From Aristolochia californica (taxonomy: Eukaryota; Streptophyta; Magnoliopsida; Piperales; Aristolochiaceae), in contig JARWKL010000014.1 in NCBI GenBank assembly GCA_029961685.1, forward strand, positions 21,338,452-21,402,451: a stretch of 64,000 nucleotides of DNA, written 5' to 3'. Made by a program: the position numbers and the translations under genes. The notes beneath the pieces are model-generated. The model saw only the letters and a list, made by a program, of their open reading frames with translations, ran no database searches and was not told the DNA's origin. This document shows positions 9,291-19,952 of the stretch, one piece after another; within the stretch, counting starts at the first letter, position 1, and each line of letters begins with the position of its first letter.

Positions 9291-11130
9291 CCCATGATGC
9301 TCCTCCAGGATGGACATTTCCTTCTACCACTCCATGTCTATTTGTGCTTTTCAATGTTGATATTAATCCACCCCTAACCCACCGGCCGTACCTTCACCTG
9401 TGGACTTGTCGGATCCACTAGAGGTAAGTCCTTCTTCTCCTATGTTTCAGCCTGAATTTGATTTTAGGCCCATTGCTTTAAGAAAGGAACGTCGTTCCTA
9501 TACTATTTCACATCCTATCTCAAATTTAATGTCTCACCATCACTTGTCTTCCGAGTGTTTTTAGTTTCTTGCTTCTCTTTCTTCTTCTCTTTCTTCTAAT
9601 TCCATTCCACAGTCGTATCAGAAGGCTCTGAAGCATCCAGGATGGAAGGTGTCTATGGATGAAGAAATGCACGCATTATATGAAAATCTAACCTGGTCCT
9701 TAACGTTACTCCTAAAAGGTAAAAGATCGGTTGGTTGAAGATGGGTGTTTTTGGTGAAACATAACTTGGATGGATCGATTGCTCATCTTAAAGCTCAATT
9801 CGTTGCTAAAGTTATACTCAGCGTTATGGGATAGGTTATGAGGAGACCTTCTCTCCTGTTTCCAAATTGAATTTGGTACGTATCATTTTATCTATTGCTT
9901 CTAACTCATCATGACCCGTATAACAATTGGATGTCAAAAATGCCTTATTAAGTAGTGATATACGTGAGAAAATTTATATGCTTCAACCACCTGGTTATGT
10001 GGTTGAGGGGGAGTCAGTATGCCGGTTAAAAAAATCTTTATATGGGCTTAAACAGTCCCCTCGGGCGTGGTTTGATAAATTTAGTCAAGCACTTCTACAG
10101 TTTGGTTTTCATCGGTGCTCAATTGATCACTCAGTATATTTTAAAGATACTGTCAAAGGGAAAATATTATTGGCTGTATATTTTGATGATATTATCTTAA
10201 CCGGTGATGATGCTCAGAGCATACAAGAAGTGAAGAATATGATATGTCAAGAATTCAAGACTAAAGATCTGGGTATGCTTAAATATTTTTTGGGCATAGA
10301 AATTCTTCAATCCAAGCATGGGATAATATTGTCTCAGTGGAAATATGTATTGGATCTCGTTGAAAAAACATGAATGAAGGGTTGTCGACCAGTTGACACA
10401 CCTATGGATAAAAATGTAAAATTGTGTGTCACAAATGGAGAAGATATGGATATTGGCAAATATCAAAGACTCATGGGAAAACTTATCTATCTCACTGTAA
10501 CTAGGCTGGACATATCATATGTTGTAAGTGTGGTGAGTCAATTCATGCACAAACTACAAATTACCCATTGGCAGGCCTTAGAGAGAATATTACGATACCT
10601 AAAAGGAGCTCCAAGATGAGGATTTTTATATAAAAAACATGGGCACTTCAACATAAAAAAACTTCTCAGATGCAGATTGGGCTTGATAACCTGATGATAG
10701 GAAATCTACATCGGGATATTGTACCCTTGTTGGATGGAACTTGGTTACATGAAAAAGTAAGAAGAAAAATGTGGTTGCAAGATCTTGAGCAAAAACAAAA
10801 TACAAAGCTATGGCCCGTACAATTAGTGAATTCTTATGGATTAGGACCCTTCTTACCGAATTAGGATTTTATAAAAGAGGTTCCATGGGTCTGCATTGTG
10901 ATAACCAAGCAACCATTCATATACTTCAAATCCAGTCTTCCATGAAAGAACTAAACCAATTGAGGTGGATTGTCACTTTATACGGGAGAAATTTCAAGTA
11001 GGAATAATCTCCCTCAAACATGTTTCATCTCAAGAGCAAGTAGCTGATATTCTCACAAAACCTGTTACATCTAAAATCCTATCTTTTATATGTGGCAAGT
11101 TGGGTATTTATGATGTCTTTTCTCCTCCAG
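9291..11130 (+). pseudogene. Copia-F1 reverse transcriptase and RNase H
   Basis: After a linker (9291-9600) come HPGWKVSMDEEMHALYEN (about 9635), MDVKNALLSSDIREKIYM (9927 on), YGLKQSPRAWFDKF, and the catalytic loop VYFDDIILTGDD at about 10174-10210, where copia usually has YVDD. LKYFLGIEI, DTPMDKNVKL and a long RNase H block (RPD-like TRLDISYVVSVVSQF; HWQALERILRYLKG) follow, then degenerate sequence to ADILTKPV near 11050. Stops at 10371 and 10617 and several frameshifts make it non-functional. It would copy element RNA into DNA. Confidence 0.85.
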
Positions 11131-11142
11131 CTTGAAGGGGAG

Positions 11143-11527
11143 TCTTGGAAGATGGGCTAAAGCCCACAAACTCAAGACAAGAAGCCCACACGTCAAAGGA
11201 GTGGCATATAGGTAAAATATGGTACTTTCCATAAAGATGGCATAGAGGTGTAAATATGTGTTCCTTTTATGTCTTTCGTTTTATCAAGTTGTAGCCCTAA
11301 GGGCATTGAAAAACTATAAATAAAGGCATTGGCTAAGAGGTAGAGCATTGAAGCCCTCTCCTCTCCTTCCACAAATTCGTCCAGCCCTCCTCTTTCTTAT
11401 TTGACACAAACCCTCTTGCCTTAATCCAAACTCTCTCCTTCTACATTTTTCTTCTTCTCCTCTCCTTTCTCTTTTCTTCTTCTTCTTCCTCGATGATCTA
11501 AAGTTCTTCTCATGGTATTCTAAATTC
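11143..11527 (+). repeat. 3' LTR of copia-F1 (end truncated)
   Basis: Preceded by a purine tract (GAAGGGGAG), starts TCTTGGAAGATGGGCT (usual TGTTGG... start mutated), has TATAAATAAAG at about 11316, a CT-rich stretch, and stops at CTAAATTC where gypsy H LTR sequence begins. It matches F2 (19491-19952). Confidence 0.8.
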
Positions 11528-11896
11528 TAAAACTTGAAACCAGAGAAGGTTCGGGCTGTTGTTCAGGGGAGGGATCTGTAAAAATGGAAGATTTGAAGAC
11601 AAAAAGGGGAAGATTTGAGGAGGATAACTAGAACTCAAGGGGAACTCCAACATTGAGTTTGAGAAGGAGAACTCGAATCCTGTTTAGGGGCAAATAAAAC
11701 TTGACTTTTCGTATTCCAATCTTCCCTCCTACAAATACTTCACACCAACCATAGTTTAGGGAAAAAATTACAAAAATGCCCCTAAGACATATTTAATCCC
11801 GACTGAAATAAAAATAAAATAAAATTAAAGGATTAAGTACCCACTGACTCACCCACGGTGCCGCTGAGTTACCCTGCTCGCTATGAGTTCGTAACA
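11528..11896 (-). repeat. 3' LTR remnant of gypsy-H
   Basis: Corresponds to the last 380 or so bases of the LTR at 17340-18266, including GAAACCAGAGAAGGTTCGGG and the GAGTTCGTAACA end. More than half of the LTR is missing on the left. Confidence 0.8.
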
Positions 11897-12124
11897 TCAC
11901 TCTCCCCCTGGAGAAAAAGCTTGTCCTCAAACTCGAATGTAGGATAGGCCCAGCTAAATGTCTCCACATCTTTCCATGTGGCCGCTTCTGCATTGGTGTT
12001 AGCCCACTGGATGAGAACCTCCCACTTGTTTTGAAGTTGGCGTGCTTGCAAGGCTATAGCAGGAGAAAAAATAACATGCCCCTACTTTATTGGCGGTAAG
12101 AACGGTGGCGGAGGTGGTGCGAGT
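11897..12124 (-). pseudogene. Gypsy-H pol C-terminus with chromodomain
   Basis: Minus-strand end of pol. The frame reads a WEVLIQWANTNAEAATW block, typical of a chromodomain, then an FEDKLFLQ tail just before the LTR. Removing the insert at 12125-13223 joins it in frame to LLKPFKGF at 13224. Chromodomains of chromoviruses direct integrase to modified histone tails. The linker near 12060-12090 contains a stop. Confidence 0.75.
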
Positions 12125-12283
12125 TGTTATGGACTCCATAGCATCTAGAGTGTTTGCTAGATGTGGGACCAAGGTGGGGTCACTTTCAAGTAAGGATGAG
12201 GGTCTGATATAATTTTCATGTGACATTATGAATTGGGTCTAATGTAATTTTCAGGAATAGTGTGGGGGCTTGTCATGGAGGTT

Positions 12284-12349
12284 ACTTAGTGGGTGTCATT
12301 TTCATACTTAGTGGGTGCCATTTTCATACTTAGTGGGTGTCATTTTCAT
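12284..12349 (+). repeat. Three tandem 22-base repeats
   Basis: Unit ACTTAGTGGGTGTCATTTTC plus AT, repeated three times with one substitution in the middle copy. It lies in U3 upstream of the TATA-like box. Confidence 0.85.
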
Positions 12350-12434
12350 GTCACGTTATGGGATAAGTTGAATGTAATTTGCATTATATGTGTGGGGCTT
12401 GTCATAGAGGTTAGCGTCAGGTTATGGCAAAGGA

Positions 12435-12613
12435 GTGGACGTCATGAGAAATGTATCTATGTCTTGGGCAATGAGTGGATGTCATGAGAAGTGTATGGAC
12501 GTCTTGGGCAAAGAGTGGACGTCATGAGAAATGTAGGGAAGTCTTGGGCAAGGTGTGGACATCATGAGAAATGTAGGGACGTCTTGGGCAAGGTGTGGAC
12601 ATCATGGGAAAAG
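12435..12613 (+). repeat. 40-base tandem repeat, about 4.5 copies
   Basis: Units begin GTGGACGTCATGAGAAATGT at 12435, 12475, 12515, 12555 and 12595 (last one partial). Most units carry GACGTC or GACATC, which resemble CRE/bZIP-type cores. Position in U3 suggests a promoter repeat, which is inference. Confidence 0.85.
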
Positions 12614-13223
12614 GATTTGTTTGGGAAATTGTATGGACGATGGTCCTTCTTGCTATATAAAGGAAGGAAGTAAGAAGAAGAGTAAGCTTTGATCAATTAA
12701 CTTAGTGCAAGGTTGGATTCTCCCTTTGAGGTCCAGGGTGAGCTTCCCTTCACAAGCTCAGTTATTCTTCCTCTTGTTAATCTATATTCTCACTATTGCT
12801 CGATCAAAGAATTCCAAGTTTTCTTCAACGACGCACGTCAACCTGGAAGGAAAGAGTGATCGTCGGGTGATTCAATCTATGGCGAAGGAACATAACACCT
12901 TGGTATCAGAGCTAGCGCTAAGTCGGGAGTTCGAATCCGGGAAAGAGCTCTTGCGGAGGGGGCGACCGTGCGGAGGGGGCGACCTAGCGGGAGGGGCGAC
13001 CAGTGTGTGTTCCCGCACCATTGGGCCACCGCTAAGTGGAAGGTGTAACTTGAGTGTGTTCCAGAACCAATGGACCATTGCTTGAGTAGGCCGTCACAAG
13101 TGGGCTGCCGTGGATGTCGCCTCTCGTGAGCGTGGGTGTGATATTATGGTCCTGGGTTATGTACCTATGTCTTCCGCTCCTAACATGCCGGTCTTTTGGG
13201 TAGTATTGGCTAGGTGCATAACA

Positions 13224-14230
13224 CGAATCCCTTGAAGGGTTTGAGGAGGGAAACATGAAAGACATTGTGGAGTTGAGCGTCGAGAGGAAGCTGCAGGCGG
13301 TATGCCACTTGGCCAATGAAGTGAATAATCGGAAAGAGCTCAAAGAATTTGGGAGATAGCTTGTTGCCCGGCCAGCCAGAGACTATTGATTGTAGGTTTT
13401 TAGGCGAAGCCACACATACTAACCGGGGTTGTACGTCACATCTCGGTGGCCCTTGTCACAGTAAACTTTCATTCTGGCTCTCGCGTGCTAGAGACATTGG
13501 GTGGCTGCTTGAAGTACCTGATCACGGTCCATCAGTGCCTAGTCCAGGGCAGCAACTCGGGTGGAACCGGGCATATAGGACAGCAACCGGGATGGATCCC
13601 TGTCGTAGAGGACCTTGAAGGGTATGGCTTGGAAGGCTGTCTGGAAGGAGGTGTAGTAGAAATATTAGGCCCAGGGGAGCCATTCCAGCCACTGGTGCAG
13701 GTGGTCACCCATGAAGCATCGTAAGAACATTTCCACCGTCCGGTTAACAACCTCAGTTTTCCCATCTGATTGCGGGTGATAATAAGAATAAAAGTTCAGC
13801 TTGGTACCGCATAATCGGAAGAGTTCTCTCCAAAAGTGGCAGTGAAGACCACATCACGGTCGCTCACAATGGACTCTAGAATGCCATGCAAATGAACAAT
13901 CTGGTCTAAAAACACTTGAGCGATGCGAGAAGCCATATACGGATGAGCCAATGGGATAAAGTGAGCATACTTGGAGAATCTGTCAACCACCACTAAGAGG
14001 ATGGATTTGCCAGCAGCCTTGGCAAGGCCATCAATGAAGTCCATGGAAAGATCAGCCCAAACCTATGAGGGAAGGACGAGTGCTTGAAGGACGCCCCTGG
14101 GTGATAAATGTTCAGCCTTGTTGCATTGACATGTATGGCACGAGGCGACGTGCTCAACAATTGCGGACTTCATGCCTTGCTAGTAAAAATCGGCCCTGAT
14201 CCAATGTAGCGTCTTTTGAACACCCTAATG
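13224..14230 (-). pseudogene. Gypsy-H integrase
   Basis: Minus strand. At 13224-13413 is the GPF/Y-like end ([20 protein letters not shown] then LLKPFKGF). 13414-13795 is integrase core in broken frames. 13796-14044 gives MDFIDGLAKAAGKS, VVVDRFSKYAHFIPLAHPY and ESIVSDRDVVFTATF, holding the first two catalytic aspartates. The zinc-binding N-terminus (CNKAEHLSP-like) is at 14090-14225. Several frameshifts and stops; inactive. Confidence 0.8.
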
Positions 14231-15690
14231 AGTGCTATCATTGTAGGTAGATAAAATGACGGCAACCCAGGGGGAGGAGTGTAGTAAATATATACTATTG
14301 CCATACCTAATGGTGTCATCTCGGATAGCCCACCTGGAGTCCATGGTTTGTACAGTGATCTTCTGAGATAGCTCTCGGAGAGCTAGGTTAGTCCTCTTGT
14401 CCTCTTTAATGGAATCGAGCAAGAGAGATCTGGGCTGGCTAACTGCATAGACTTGTGGTGGTTCCTCCAGACGTCGGGATAATGCATCAAGCACCTTGTT
14501 CAATTTGCCCGACTTGTGTTCCATGGTGAAGTCAAACACCAATAATTTGTTGATCCAGTGTTGCAGTGGAGATGTCAAGATGCGCCATGCTAGTAGAAAT
14601 TTAAGGCTGTAGTGGTTGGTGTGGATGAGGAAAGTGCATAACCACAAGTAGGGCCGCCAGTGTTGAACTGCCTTGGCCAACCCAATCAGCTTGCCCTCAT
14701 AAGATGGTAATTTCTGGTGATGTGTTGCTAGTTTCCAGCTAAAATATGCAATGGGGTGTTGTCCTTACTATAGGACCACCCCATGAAGCGTCACACTCCA
14801 ACAAAAATAGGGCCTCAAAGTCCGATAATTGCAGGACCAGAGTGGAAGCTAAAGCCTGGTTGAGTGCCATTAAAGATTTTGTTGTTGCATCCCCCCAGAC
14901 GAAGGTGTTGCGCTTGAAAAGATTGGTCAATGGACTGGCCACTGGGCCATAATTCTGTATAAATTTCCAATAATATCCCGCTAGCCCCAAAAATCCTCGT
15001 AAGGCCGAAATGTTGTGCGGTTGAGGCCAGTTGGAGGTTGCTGTGATTTTTTCTAGGTCCAGTGTGACACCTGCTACTGAAATGATGTGTCCAAGATAGG
15101 TGACCTGGGCCTCCCCAAAGGAGCATTTGGAGCGTTTGCAAAGAGGTGATGTGCTCAGAGGAGTTGGAAGACAAGCTGTAAGTCTTCGAAATATTGTGCT
15201 CTTGATTTACTATAAATAACAATATCGTCAAATAAAACCAACACAAAATTTTGGATATAATAACGGAATACCTCATTCATCAAAGCTTGAAAAGTGGACG
15301 ATGCATTGGATAACCCGAAAGGCATCACTACGAATTCGAAGTGTCCATGGTGAGTACGGAAGTTGGTTTTCTTGATATCTGGCGGGTACATTCTGATTTG
15401 GGGATATCCCAATCTCAAATCCAGCTTGGTAGAAATGGTTGATCCATTCAATTCGTTTAAGAGCTTGTCCACCACTGGAATGGGAAACTTGTCTTTGATG
15501 GTTTTTGCATTGAGCTCCATGTAGTCCACACAGAACCGCCATATGCCATCATGCTTCTTAACTATTACAACCGGGGAAGAAAACGGGGGACGGGTTCTGC
15601 TGATAAGGCCATGTTCCAGCATGATCTTGCACTGTTGTTCAATTTCATCTTTCTGAAGGTGTGGATACTTGTAGGGTCTAACCACCACTA
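14225..15690 (-). pseudogene. Gypsy-H reverse transcriptase and RNase H
   Basis: 15155-15688 is an open minus-strand RT block: [72 protein letters not shown] and the intact catalytic loop LVLFDDIVIYSKS (about 15200-15240). 14739-15150 continues through GLAGYYWKFIQNYGP in shifted frames. 14225-14680 is RNase H with FLIHTNHYSLKFLLAW, VLDALSRRLEE and the linker into integrase. Frames are broken at about 15155 and 14700-14740. Confidence 0.85.
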
Positions 15691-16325
15691 CATTTGATCC
15701 AGTTTTAAAAAAAAATGGTGGTGGTCACAATGCTTCAATGGGGGAATCCCGATCGGCTCCCGAAACATGTCGGTGAACTCCGCTAGTAACTTGTCCATGT
15801 TGCAGACCGGTGGTTGCTGCTCATGTAATAGGTGGAATGGGACCTGGCTGGAGCATGACTGCCCTTTAACAACACTGATTTTCTTTCCGCTACAAAGCTC
15901 ATCGTTAACGCCGAGAAGTCCCACAAAGTGGGGCCTAATGTTTGCAGCCACTTAACCCCGAGAACCATATCAAATCTAGCAAGAGGGATGACACAAAATG
16001 CAGTGGTAAAGTGAGTGTTACCAATGGAAAATTGTTCCTCCTTACTGATCCCATAGCTCAGAACCTTCTCACCATTGGCGACGAAAACTATGGCAATTGG
16101 GTGACGTTGGATCCCAACTCGGAGGTGTTTCGCCGTTGTCACGCTAATGAAGTTATATGTGCTGCCCGGGTTCACTAATCCCACTAGTTCATGGTCAGAG
16201 ACTGTGGTTCGCACTTGCATGGTTTGGGCCGACTTCTGTCCGGTAATGGCATGTAAGGAAATTTCTGGTTCGGCTTCCTTTGGAGTATCTGCGGGTGGTT
16301 CTTCTTCCTCGACCCATGCTTCCAA
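15691..16325 (-). pseudogene. Gypsy-H protease
   Basis: Minus-strand block with ISLHAITGQKSAQTMQV, then LVNPGSTYNFIS at about 16170-16200 where the D-S-G site has become N-P-G, so the protease is dead. It continues through MVLGVKWLQTLGPTLWDF (about 15930-15970) toward the RT. Confidence 0.8.
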
Positions 16326-17339
16326 TTCTAACCAAAATAATCATTTACATTAGTGGCCCGCCCAGTAAGGTTCATTACAATTATAGCAGAGGTTCTTCGC
16401 TCGTTAGTCAACCATTTCCAATCCTGTTAATTTTCTGATATATGTGGGTGGGGAGTTGCTGCTTCTAGTGGCTGCTGCCACAATATGGCCATGCATAGAT
16501 TTGGGTGGTGGCATTGGTGGCCCCGTCACTGGAGGCGAACAATTCCTCCCTCCTTGCCACCCGGGTGCATTGGTTCTCTCCCCTTGCCTTCCACTCTTAT
16601 TCTGAATATGTTGTCTTGCTTCCATGGCCCAAGCCAAATTCATCGCTCACCCCAAATCAGTACGCACATGAGTTCCATTTTTAGTTTCAACGAATCAGTA
16701 AGCCCTGATATGAACAGATTTACATGCTAGTCTCTTCAAACTAGTTGGCTGGCTCGAGCTAATTTTTCCTGAAATTGAGTTTGGTATACTTCCACCGAAC
16801 TGGTCTGTCGTAATAAGACCAAGTCCCCCAAAAGGTTGTTGTAAGGTGGCGGTCTGAACCGTATGACGAATAACTCTTTAAACTCTTCCCAATCCATGAC
16901 TAGGTGGTCCAGTTCCACTTGATGGAACCAGAGTTGAGCTTCATCCAACAAGTGGAAGGCAGCTAAGCTCACCTTGTCCATCTCAGATGTGCCTTGGTGG
17001 GCAAACTTTTTTTGCATCTGTGTAGTCTGATTAAGCGGTCAACTGACTTGGTGTAGGTGGGAAAATCAATTTTTGTGTACCTAGGTACTGACCCTCCACC
17101 TTGTACTGGTAGACCATTGCGCCCCGAATGTTATTCTCCCCCTCTGTTGTAAGAGTGTTCTTCCATCCTTCGTGTAGTGTGTGGGAGTCGGTTTAATCAC
17201 GCTTCAATCTCAGAAACTCTGAAATGTTCCATCATCTATTCCATTCGAGCTTCATTTTCTGTCCTCAGTTCTCTGGCAAGGTTTTTTAACTCTTCGATTT
17301 GGGATGGGTCCCCCATGTTACCCTACTCTAATACCAAGA
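16326..17339 (-). pseudogene. Gypsy-H gag
   Basis: Minus-strand Gag: capsid blocks FHLLDEAQLWFHQVELD, WEEFKELFVIRFRPP, NLLGDLVLLRQTSSVEVYQ and FQEKLARASQLV (16736-17017), then MNLAWAMEARQHIQ and a Pro/Gly-rich linker (16404-16643), and a zinc-knuckle remnant near 16345-16390 (CNEP...HCK). The N-terminal leader (17018-17339) is decayed. Confidence 0.8.
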
Positions 17340-18266
17340 TGTTAGGGTCCCAAATCATGGATCACGTAACACGGCGTGGGACGGATGAATCCAGTGGGAC
17401 GGATGAATCCAGTGTTGTGAGAGAGTGTGCTCACTGATCTACTCTGGTCTGGTCAGGGTGGGTTCCCGACCCGGGTCTGGACATAAGCTTACTATTGTGC
17501 TTCCGTTGAATGATTTTTATTAATCTCCCCTAGTCTGCTCGTCACTATTGGCAGCCGTGGACTGCTAGAAGTTGGCTCGATCGGGATTATGACCCTCTGC
17601 TGTTCTCGGTGGACTGGAAATCCACCCTTGTCATGCTCAGAGGCTGAACAACAAGGGACTACTGGTGGTTCGATGTCTTAGCAGCAGTCCCCTGCTGTTC
17701 TGGCGGAATTTTGGCAGCACCTCCCTGCTGTTGTCGTGCTCATAAAACTCACCTCAGTGTACCTGCTCTGCTGTAGGGAGACTACAACTCACTGCTGTTC
17801 TCCAACCAACCCAGCAACAACAGCCCGAGGTGCTGTTTTGTCTCCAAAGCTTCACATTTCTGCTGTAAATCACAACGAATAGCAACACCCGAAACCAGAG
17901 AAGGTTCGGGCTGCTATTTTTTTTTTTTTTGGGGGGGGGGGGATCTGTAAAAGCGGAAGATTTAACGGCAAAAAAGGGGAAGATTTGAAAGGGATAACTA
18001 GAGCTCAAGGGGAACCCCAACCTTGACCTCGGGAAGGAGAACTCAAATCCTGTTTGGGGGAAAATAAAACTTGACTTTTCATATTCCAATCTTCCCTCCT
18101 ACAAATACTTCACGCCAACCAGATTTTAGGGTAAAAATTACTAAAATGCCCCTGAAGCATATGGAATCCTGACTGAAATAAAAACAGAAATAAAATTAAA
18201 GATTCAGTACCAGGGACTCACCCACGGAGCCACTGAATTACCCGGCTCCCTATCTAGTTCATAACA
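17340..18266 (-). repeat. 5' LTR of gypsy-H
   Basis: 927 bases, TGTTAGGGTCCC...GTTCATAACA on the plus strand. It matches the solo LTR at 51345-52363 at both ends and in the CCAGAG...TTCGGGCTG segment. It contains a T14 run (17917-17930) immediately followed by a G12 run (17931-17942). CCTTT follows it at 18267-18271. Confidence 0.85.
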
Positions 18267-18468
18267 CCTTTACCCTCTAAATAGGGTTTGACGTCATTAG
18301 GGTTTAGGGCATAAAATTGACAATTCAGCCTCTGCCACATGTATCCTTACATACTTAATGTAAAACTATACTTAAAAGTAATATAAAATATGAAAGTAAA
18401 AGTAATTAACTCAAGTGAGTCATTGCCGCCTCCTTTGGGTGACTCGGTGAGCTATTGAGTCCTCAACA
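18267..18468 (-). repeat. Fragment of a gypsy LTR end
   Basis: Resembles the right-hand part of the K and C LTRs: CTCTAAATAGGGT, a run of AAAAGTAATATAAAATATGAAAG-like AT-rich sequence, then GGGTGACTCGG and GAGTCCTCAACA at the end. The rest of that element is missing, cut off by gypsy H on the left and copia F2 on the right. Confidence 0.55.
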
Positions 18469-18479
18469 GTTATCCCTTG

Positions 18480-19460
18480 CTGCTAATTCCTCATGGCTAG
18501 TATATCAGCATGATGTAAAGAATTCTTTCTTGAATGAGGATATTAAAAAAGAAATATATATGCAAAAACTACCTAGATTTTTGGTCGAGGAGTCGGTATG
18601 CAGATTGAGGGAATCTCTATTTGGTATGAAATAGTCTCCTCGTGCATGGTTTGACAAAAGACCTCGAACACTTTCTAGGTATTGAGGTGTTACAGTCTAA
18701 GCATGGGATCATTCTATCTCAGAGAAAATGTCTTGAATCTACTTGAGAAGATAAAAATGATAGGGGGTAGACCAACATATACCACTATGGATTCGAATAC
18801 CAAGCTATCTATAGGCTCTGGAGAACATGTGGATAATAGGAAATATCAAAGAATTTTTGGGGAAACTTACTTAAGTCTCCATAATAAGACCAAAAATATC
18901 ATATGCAATAAGTGTGGTAAGTCAATACTGCACAAACCACAACTTACTCATTGGCCAGCTTTGGAAACAATATTACAATATTTGAAAGGAACTCCAGGAA
19001 GAGGGCTTCAGTATAAAAACCATGGTCCCTTCAACATAGAAGGGTTCTCAGATGCAGACTGGGTCATATCTCCAGATGATAGAAAGTCCACTTTTAAGTA
19101 CTATACACTGGTCGGAGGAAAGTCGGTTAAGTGGAGAAGCAAGAAATAGAATGTGATTGCAAGGTCTTGTGTAGAAGCAAAATACAAAGCTATGACACAC
19201 ACAATTAGTGAGCTTCTATGGATTAGATCCCTTTTTACTGAATTGGGATTCTATAAAGAAGCCTCGATGGATCTACATTGCAATAATAAAGCAGCTATCT
19301 ATATCACTTTGAATCCGATTTTCCAAGAAAGAAAAAAATATATTGAGGTGGACTGCCACTCTATCAAACATATCATCACAAGGACAAGTCACAGACATCC
19401 TAACAAAACCAATCAGTCACAAGTTTCTATCCACCATTTGCAACATGATGAGCATTTATG
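18480..19460 (+). pseudogene. Copia-F2 reverse transcriptase end and RNase H
   Basis: Starts at the HDVKNSFLNEDIKKEIYMQ block and PRAWFDK (about 18505-18655). It then jumps across a deletion of the catalytic loop directly to LG/IEVLQSKHGIILS-like sequence (about 18670-18720). 18682-19149 and 19153-19461 give the RNase H: HWPALETILQYLKGTPGRG, FSDADWVISPDDRKST, and ARSCVEAKYKAMTHTISELLW. A TAG at 19147-19149 and the missing active site make it a pseudogene. Confidence 0.8.
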
Positions 19461-19490
19461 ATGTTTTCTCAGCCCTGGCATGTGGGGGAG

Positions 19491-19952
19491 TGTGAGAAGA
19501 TGGGCTCAAGCCCACATGTCCAAGGAGAAGGCCCACACATCCAAGAGAACTAGCATCATGGTAAATAAGAAAACTTCTCATAAAGATGCACAAGGATGTA
19601 ATTAGTCACGAAGAAACATGTCTACCTATGTCTTTTCTTATGTAAAGCTTGTAGCCCTAAGGGCATTATAGACATTGTAACATCCTCTAAAAAAATATAA
19701 ATAGGGGCCCTTGGTTTGGGGTAGAGCATCAAGTCTCTCTCCCCTTCTCTCAATTTGTCCCTAAGCTCACTCTCTTGTCCCAAGATCTTTCTCTCTCTCA
19801 CTCTCTCTCTCTCTCTCTCTCTCTCTCCCTTTTGGCCAAGCTCCTCTCTTGTTCTCTTTTCTTCTCTTCTCTTCTTCTCCTCTTTCTTTCTTCTTTTCTT
19901 TCTCTCTCATCACTTTGTTCGAGGTTTTAATCATGGGGTCCTAAATTCAACA
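19491..19952 (+). repeat. 3' LTR of copia-F2
   Basis: 462 bases, TGTGAGAAGATGGGCTC...CTAAATTCAACA, preceded by purine tract GTGGGGGAG. TATA-like TATAAATAG is at 19696 and a CT microsatellite of about 40 bases at 19790-19830 lies downstream, near the expected transcription start. Confidence 0.85.

Larger units (their letters stand above)
1381..11527 (+). mobile_element. Copia-F1, decayed autonomous Ty1/copia element with nested insertions
   Basis: Order along the plus strand is gag (1381-2190), protease and gag-pre-integrase (2191-2652, resuming 7966-8182), integrase (8607-9290), reverse transcriptase/RNase H (about 9590-11130) and a 3' LTR (11143-11527). This gag-PR-IN-RT-RH order defines Ty1/copia. 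Gypsy C2 (2653-7965) interrupts it with perfect TTGTA duplications, and removing it joins GGLY to the next residues in frame. A TRIM (8183-8606) interrupts it again. No 5' LTR is visible and many stops and frameshifts make it inactive. Its relatives F2, F3, F4 and L2 lie elsewhere in the window. Confidence 0.85.
12125..12897 (+). repeat. LTR of gypsy-G type with internal tandem repeats
   Basis: Starts TGTTATGGACTCCATAG like the B family and ends GAACATAACA. It has a TATA-like TATATAAAG at 12654-12662 and two tandem arrays (12284-12349 and 12435-12613). As in the B, C and K families, its end encodes a SMAKEHN frame that continues through the primer-binding site as TLVSE. Confidence 0.75.
12125..13223 (+). 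mobile_element. Chimeric LTR insertion (gypsy-G LTR with TRIM-J-like end)
   Basis: A single insertion into gypsy-H pol, flanked by CGAGT (12120-12124) and CGAAT (13224-13228). It begins with a 773-base gypsy-type LTR (12125-12897), followed by primer-binding site TGGTATCAGAGC (12902-12913) and 230 bases of GC-rich interior. It ends, however, with a shortened TRIM-J LTR (about 13144-13223, ...GTGCATAACA) instead of a second gypsy LTR. The host frame is restored when it is removed, so both ends belong to one insertion or to an insertion later recombined internally. Confidence 0.7.
11528..18266 (-). mobile_element. Gypsy-H, chromovirus element with chimeric insert
   Basis: Minus-strand Ty3/gypsy element: 5' LTR 17340-18266, primer-binding site complement just left of 17340 (CTCTAATACCAAGA), gag, protease, RT, RNase H, integrase, chromodomain, then a 3' LTR remnant 11528-11896. 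Its left end has been lost together with the end of the copia-F1 LTR, so no left target duplication remains; CCTTT follows on the right. An insert (12125-13223) splits pol near its C-terminus. A solo LTR of the same family lies at 51345-52363. Confidence 0.85.
18469..19952 (+). mobile_element. Copia-F2, 5'-truncated
   Basis: Only the RT/RNase H end and 3' LTR of an F-family copia element remain. Everything upstream of the RT palm is missing at the junction with the gypsy LTR end at 18468. Confidence 0.8.

Noticed and set aside
12435..12613. Regular 40-base repeats as a CRISPR array
   Set aside because: Units are contiguous without unique spacers and lie in a plant LTR.
12918..12950. GAGTTCGAATCC resembling a tRNA B box after a primer-binding site
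   Set aside because: No matching A box, acceptor stem or cloverleaf is present, so I do not call a tRNA or SINE.
12705..13085. 126-codon open frame at the end of the gypsy-G LTR
   Set aside because: It crosses an LTR end and primer-binding site into GC-rich interior; apart from the U5 Gag-start segment it shows no domain.
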